From contig NC_031779.1 of the NCBI RefSeq assembly GCF_001522545.3, positions 4,613,415 through 4,677,414 on the forward strand: a DNA stretch of 64,000 nucleotides. Direction: 5' to 3'. Source of the DNA: Parus major (taxonomy: Eukaryota > Chordata > Aves > Passeriformes > Paridae). The translations under genes and the position numbers were made by a program. Positions 61,471 to 64,000 of the stretch are shown piece after piece (position 1 is the first letter of the stretch; every line of letters starts with the position of its first letter). The notes under the pieces are model-generated. The model saw only the letters and a program-made list of their open reading frames with translations, was not told the origin of the DNA and did not search any database.

Positions 61471-61589
61471 CACCGGCAGCTGCACTGTAGCAGAGGCTTG
61501 TTTTCTTCTCTGCAACGGCGATGAGCTAACTAGTTGCCTCCATGTCCTTCCTCTAACCATCTGATAGTTTTATGTGGTGACATGAGCAG

Positions 61590-61770
61590 AAAAGACCCCT
61601 GTAGAGGCGCTTCATTAATGTGCCACTTCTTTGCTATCATATGACAATCGCCTTGGGAGCAGGGGGAGGGGAGCAGGGAGGAGGGGGCTGGAGAGAAAGG
61701 CATAATCTGGTTTCATTTACACCTATTTACATGGACACCTTGGGCCAATGGGAATCATTTCCATTTGAAG
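61590..61770. promoter_or_regulatory. candidate FOXB1 proximal promoter/enhancer
   Basis: Contains TTCATTAATG (homeodomain core, 61611-61620), CATATGACAATCG (E-box plus SOX-like ACAAT, near 61638) and a CCAAT box in GGGCCAATGGGA (61743-61754). A GGGAGGGG-rich stretch separates the motifs. Its position 200-350 bp upstream of the predicted start of transcription suits a proximal control region. Confidence 0.35.
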
Positions 61771-61839
61771 ACAAGGCGAGGGGTGAAAAGGCTCCGCCAG
61801 CGGAATTGCAGCGTGATGGTACCCGGTGGCTGGGGGTGG

Positions 61840-62020
61840 GGGGAAGGTATGCACTAACCTCTCTGTGGACTTTTCAGGAAGCTTAGTCTGCAATTCACAC
61901 TTACAAATGGAGGTACCGAGCAGTGGGATGTTTGACATGGAAATTGCTTGGCTGTGGTATTCTGTTTGTTCTGCATTGTTATCTGATTTGTATTGTTGGC
62001 TAACTTAAGGCGAGCCTTTT
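61840..62020. promoter_or_regulatory. candidate upstream element with SOX-like sites
   Basis: Two ATTGTT cores (61975-61980 and 61992-61997) occur within 23 bp, preceded by TTTGTTC and followed by TTGGCTAACTTAAGG. Clustered ATTGTT sites are bound by SOX factors in neural enhancers. Function here is inferred from motif clustering near a neural gene. Confidence 0.28.
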
Positions 62021-62779
62021 CCCCTGTAACGAGGGACTTTCTCTTTGCCAAATCCGCCCTCCCCGAGCGAAGGTTCTTTCGAGGAGCGGTATGATCGGAG
62101 CTCCTGGGGAGCCGCCCCGGGAAGTCAGTCCCCCCCTCACCCTCACCCTCCCACCCCGCCCCAGCCCATGCAGGACCGCTGCTCTGGTTCCGCGGACCTT
62201 TTGGTGTAAAGATGAGGGAGTTGCTCTCAGTGCACCAGAGCGAAGGGGCTCCTGACCGTGGCGTGGCCCCGGTGTGCTCGGTAAGGAGCTCCTCACGCCG
62301 CTGCTCTGCTCGCGGGACCGGGGAGTGTCCGCTTGTGCTCCCTCCGGCCTCGAGGCTGGGGGTCCCGCAGAGCTGGTCTGGGCTAATGGCTCCGTGTCAG
62401 CGGTCACTCTGATAAACATCGTCATCTTGACGTCTTCTGCGGGATTTGCATGATGTGTCTCAGACTGTTCGCCTGCCTGTGTGCTTCTCGGTGCGCACTT
62501 GTGTGTGTGGGAGCAGACAGGACGTGGAACAGCCGAGTTGCGGTTCTTTCCGATGCACGGTACTCTCTCCTCCCCGGGAACCGCAGCCCAGGCTGCCAGC
62601 CGGGTGTTCTGGGGGAAGGATCAGGCCCGGAAGGTCCCAGGCTTGCCCTGGCACAGGAGGGAAGTTTGCACGATGTGTATTCCCGAGGCTGCGGAGCATC
62701 CTGTCACCCTAGAGCCAGAACTGAAGATTGTCTCGGGAGCTGCGAGCCCGGAGAGGAAGAGCCTTTGTGGTGAATACAC
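62021..62779. other. GC-rich upstream flank, no gene
   Basis: High GC with CpGs and several overlapping open frames of up to 141 codons on both strands, none with a recognisable domain. Probably part of the extended CpG island. Confidence 0.5.
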
Positions 62780-62990
62780 ATCACCTCCATTAACAATATT
62801 TTCGGAGTTGGTCAATAACTCACCAAAACGTAACTTAAACACGATGAATTTAGGAGATTAAACAATTTCATTAATATTGAAATGGCTGCTGAGGCTGAGC
62901 GCGCGCGCTTGGAATGCAAGCGCACGTTTTTCAATATTAACAGAAGTACTTGAAAAGAAGAATAATGTCACCTTCTTAATTCAGCAAAAA
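62780..62990. promoter_or_regulatory. candidate conserved element with palindrome
   Basis: An AT-rich island inside GC-rich flank. TTAATATTGAAA (62871-62882) is exactly mirrored by TTTCAATATTAA (62929-62940), with an inner GCGCTT/AAGCGC stem at 62905-62910 and 62918-62923. Flanking motifs include CATTAACAATATTTTC, TTGGTCAATAACTC and AATAATGTCACC. No coding potential. Confidence 0.4.
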
Positions 62991-64000
62991 TAGCCGGCCT
63001 GGGGGAGGGAGAGCGGCTGCGGCTCTGTACAGTGCCGCTGCTGAGAGCCGGGCCCTGCGAGAGCCTTGGAGCCTGCTCGGAGGGACGGTCCCCACCAGGC
63101 AGGGCTCCCCCAAACCTGGCCGGACCCTCAAAACGCCTTTCATTCACATCGCAACCAGCGCCGAGCTCTGTGTGCAAACCGTGCTCCCTTCATCCCAACC
63201 CGGCGACCCTCGGTCCCATCTAATCCCTCTCTCTCGGGGCAGGACGTCGTTTAGAGAATAATAAGTAAATAATTGTGTTTCTAGGAATCCGAGAAGCCGA
63301 CCGGGCCCCGCTGCCGAGCTAACGAGCCCTTTGAGGAGGGGGAAGACCTGCCACATGCCACCCTCTGCCCCTTGCAGAGAAGGGCCTGGGAGTGTTTGTG
63401 CTGTTCAGAGCCCGGGAGTTGCCTTGCTCAGTTCATTGGCTCCGAGATGCATCATCCAACCGGGCAGGGCAGGAAGGCAGCCTCCAAATTTTTTTTTTGG
63501 GGGGGGGGATGGGGTGGGGTGGTGTAAGAGATGATGAGATGATGGATATTTGTTAGAGGGTAAGGAAGACAATGCTCTGAAATGAGGGGAGATTCCTCCC
63601 AGCATCCCCTAACACCAGACAGAAGATTTCTGGTTTTGTATTGAGAGCCCCAAAAATGTGGGTGTAAGGGGCACTTCCCTCCCACACACACCACATACCC
63701 AGTTCCCCCATCCCCAACTTCTAATACCCCCCCAATCTGGGTTTTGTTTCTCGGCCCAAGTTCACTCCTGCGATGCCTGTCAAAAAGACAGCTCAGAAAA
63801 TCCACAAACTGACAAATAATTCTCTTCCTCTTTTTGCCGGTACCTTTTCTTTTCGAAGAAAGAAAAAAAACCAAACCAAACCAACCGCTGACACAAAAAG
63901 GAACCCTCAAGCTATAAAGTTAAAGTAGACTTCCGTTGTCATTTGCTACTCCGAGTGCAAACGAGGTATGGCTGTAAGGTTCCCGGTGTTTTGGTTTTTT
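62991..64000. other. upstream flank, no gene
   Basis: GC-rich until about 63.45 kb, then mixed. Contains a T10G10 tract with G-quadruplex potential at 63489-63522 and an A/C-rich tract near 63.86-63.89 kb. Open frames (up to 152 codons, minus, at the end) have no recognisable domain. Confidence 0.5.
63489..63522 (+). repeat. T10-G10 tract with further G-runs
   Basis: T at 63489-63498 and G at 63499-63508 are followed by ATGGGGTGGGGTGG. Four or more G-runs with 1-2 nt loops fit a G-quadruplex on the plus strand. Confidence 0.8.

Noticed and set aside
1..64000. CRISPR arrays, operons, tRNA or rRNA genes
   Set aside because: No regularly spaced repeats, tRNA-like A/B boxes with cloverleaf, or rRNA segments were recognised. 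The window is vertebrate nuclear DNA.

Overview
This window looks like avian nuclear DNA, probably from a songbird. The evidence is three CR1 non-LTR retrotransposon copies plus a fourth CR1 tail fragment, two solo endogenous-retrovirus LTRs, the A/C-rich and T/G-rich simple tracts common in bird genomes, and no mammalian SINEs. The species cannot be named from the sequence alone. It contains one protein-coding gene that I can support, FOXB1, a single-coding-exon forkhead transcription factor on the minus strand at 59868-60830.

Layout. From 1 to about 58.6 kb is an AT-rich gene desert. Its recognisable contents are CR1 copies at 1622-2320 (minus), 20585-21175 (minus), a tail fragment at 37480-37530 (plus) and a longer plus-strand copy spanning 44442-46000. 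The last copy is split by two different solo LTRs (44901-45312 and 45347-45704), each bounded by a perfect 6-bp target-site duplication. The desert also holds a (GT)27 microsatellite, a 25/17-bp minisatellite at 54.5 kb, several A-rich tracts and some notable inverted repeats. From about 55 to 57.5 kb the sequence changes in character: CpGs are retained and homeobox-like motifs appear, as in conserved developmental non-coding elements. This block lies directly 3' of FOXB1.

FOXB1 region. From about 58.7 to 61.5 kb I read, on the minus strand, a candidate 3' UTR with AATAAA signals, a 16-bp GC-rich minisatellite interrupted by a 93-N assembly gap, the FOXB1 coding sequence, and a strong 3' splice acceptor 24 nt before the start codon. 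A probable 404-bp intron leads to a 5' non-coding exon and a CpG-island promoter. From 61.5 to 64 kb is upstream flank with CCAAT, homeodomain-like and SOX-like motifs and a 70-bp palindromic element at 62.87 kb.

FOXB1 is a nuclear regulator of diencephalon, mammillary-body and neural-tube development in vertebrates, and a gene desert around such a gene commonly holds long-range enhancers. I found no evidence of a novel multi-gene system. The most interesting items are the paired LTR insertions only 34 bp apart in one CR1, the collapsed minisatellite beside FOXB1, the palindromic element upstream of it, and an interleaved (pseudoknot-order) inverted repeat at 34.2 kb. All conservation statements are inference, because no alignment could be run.
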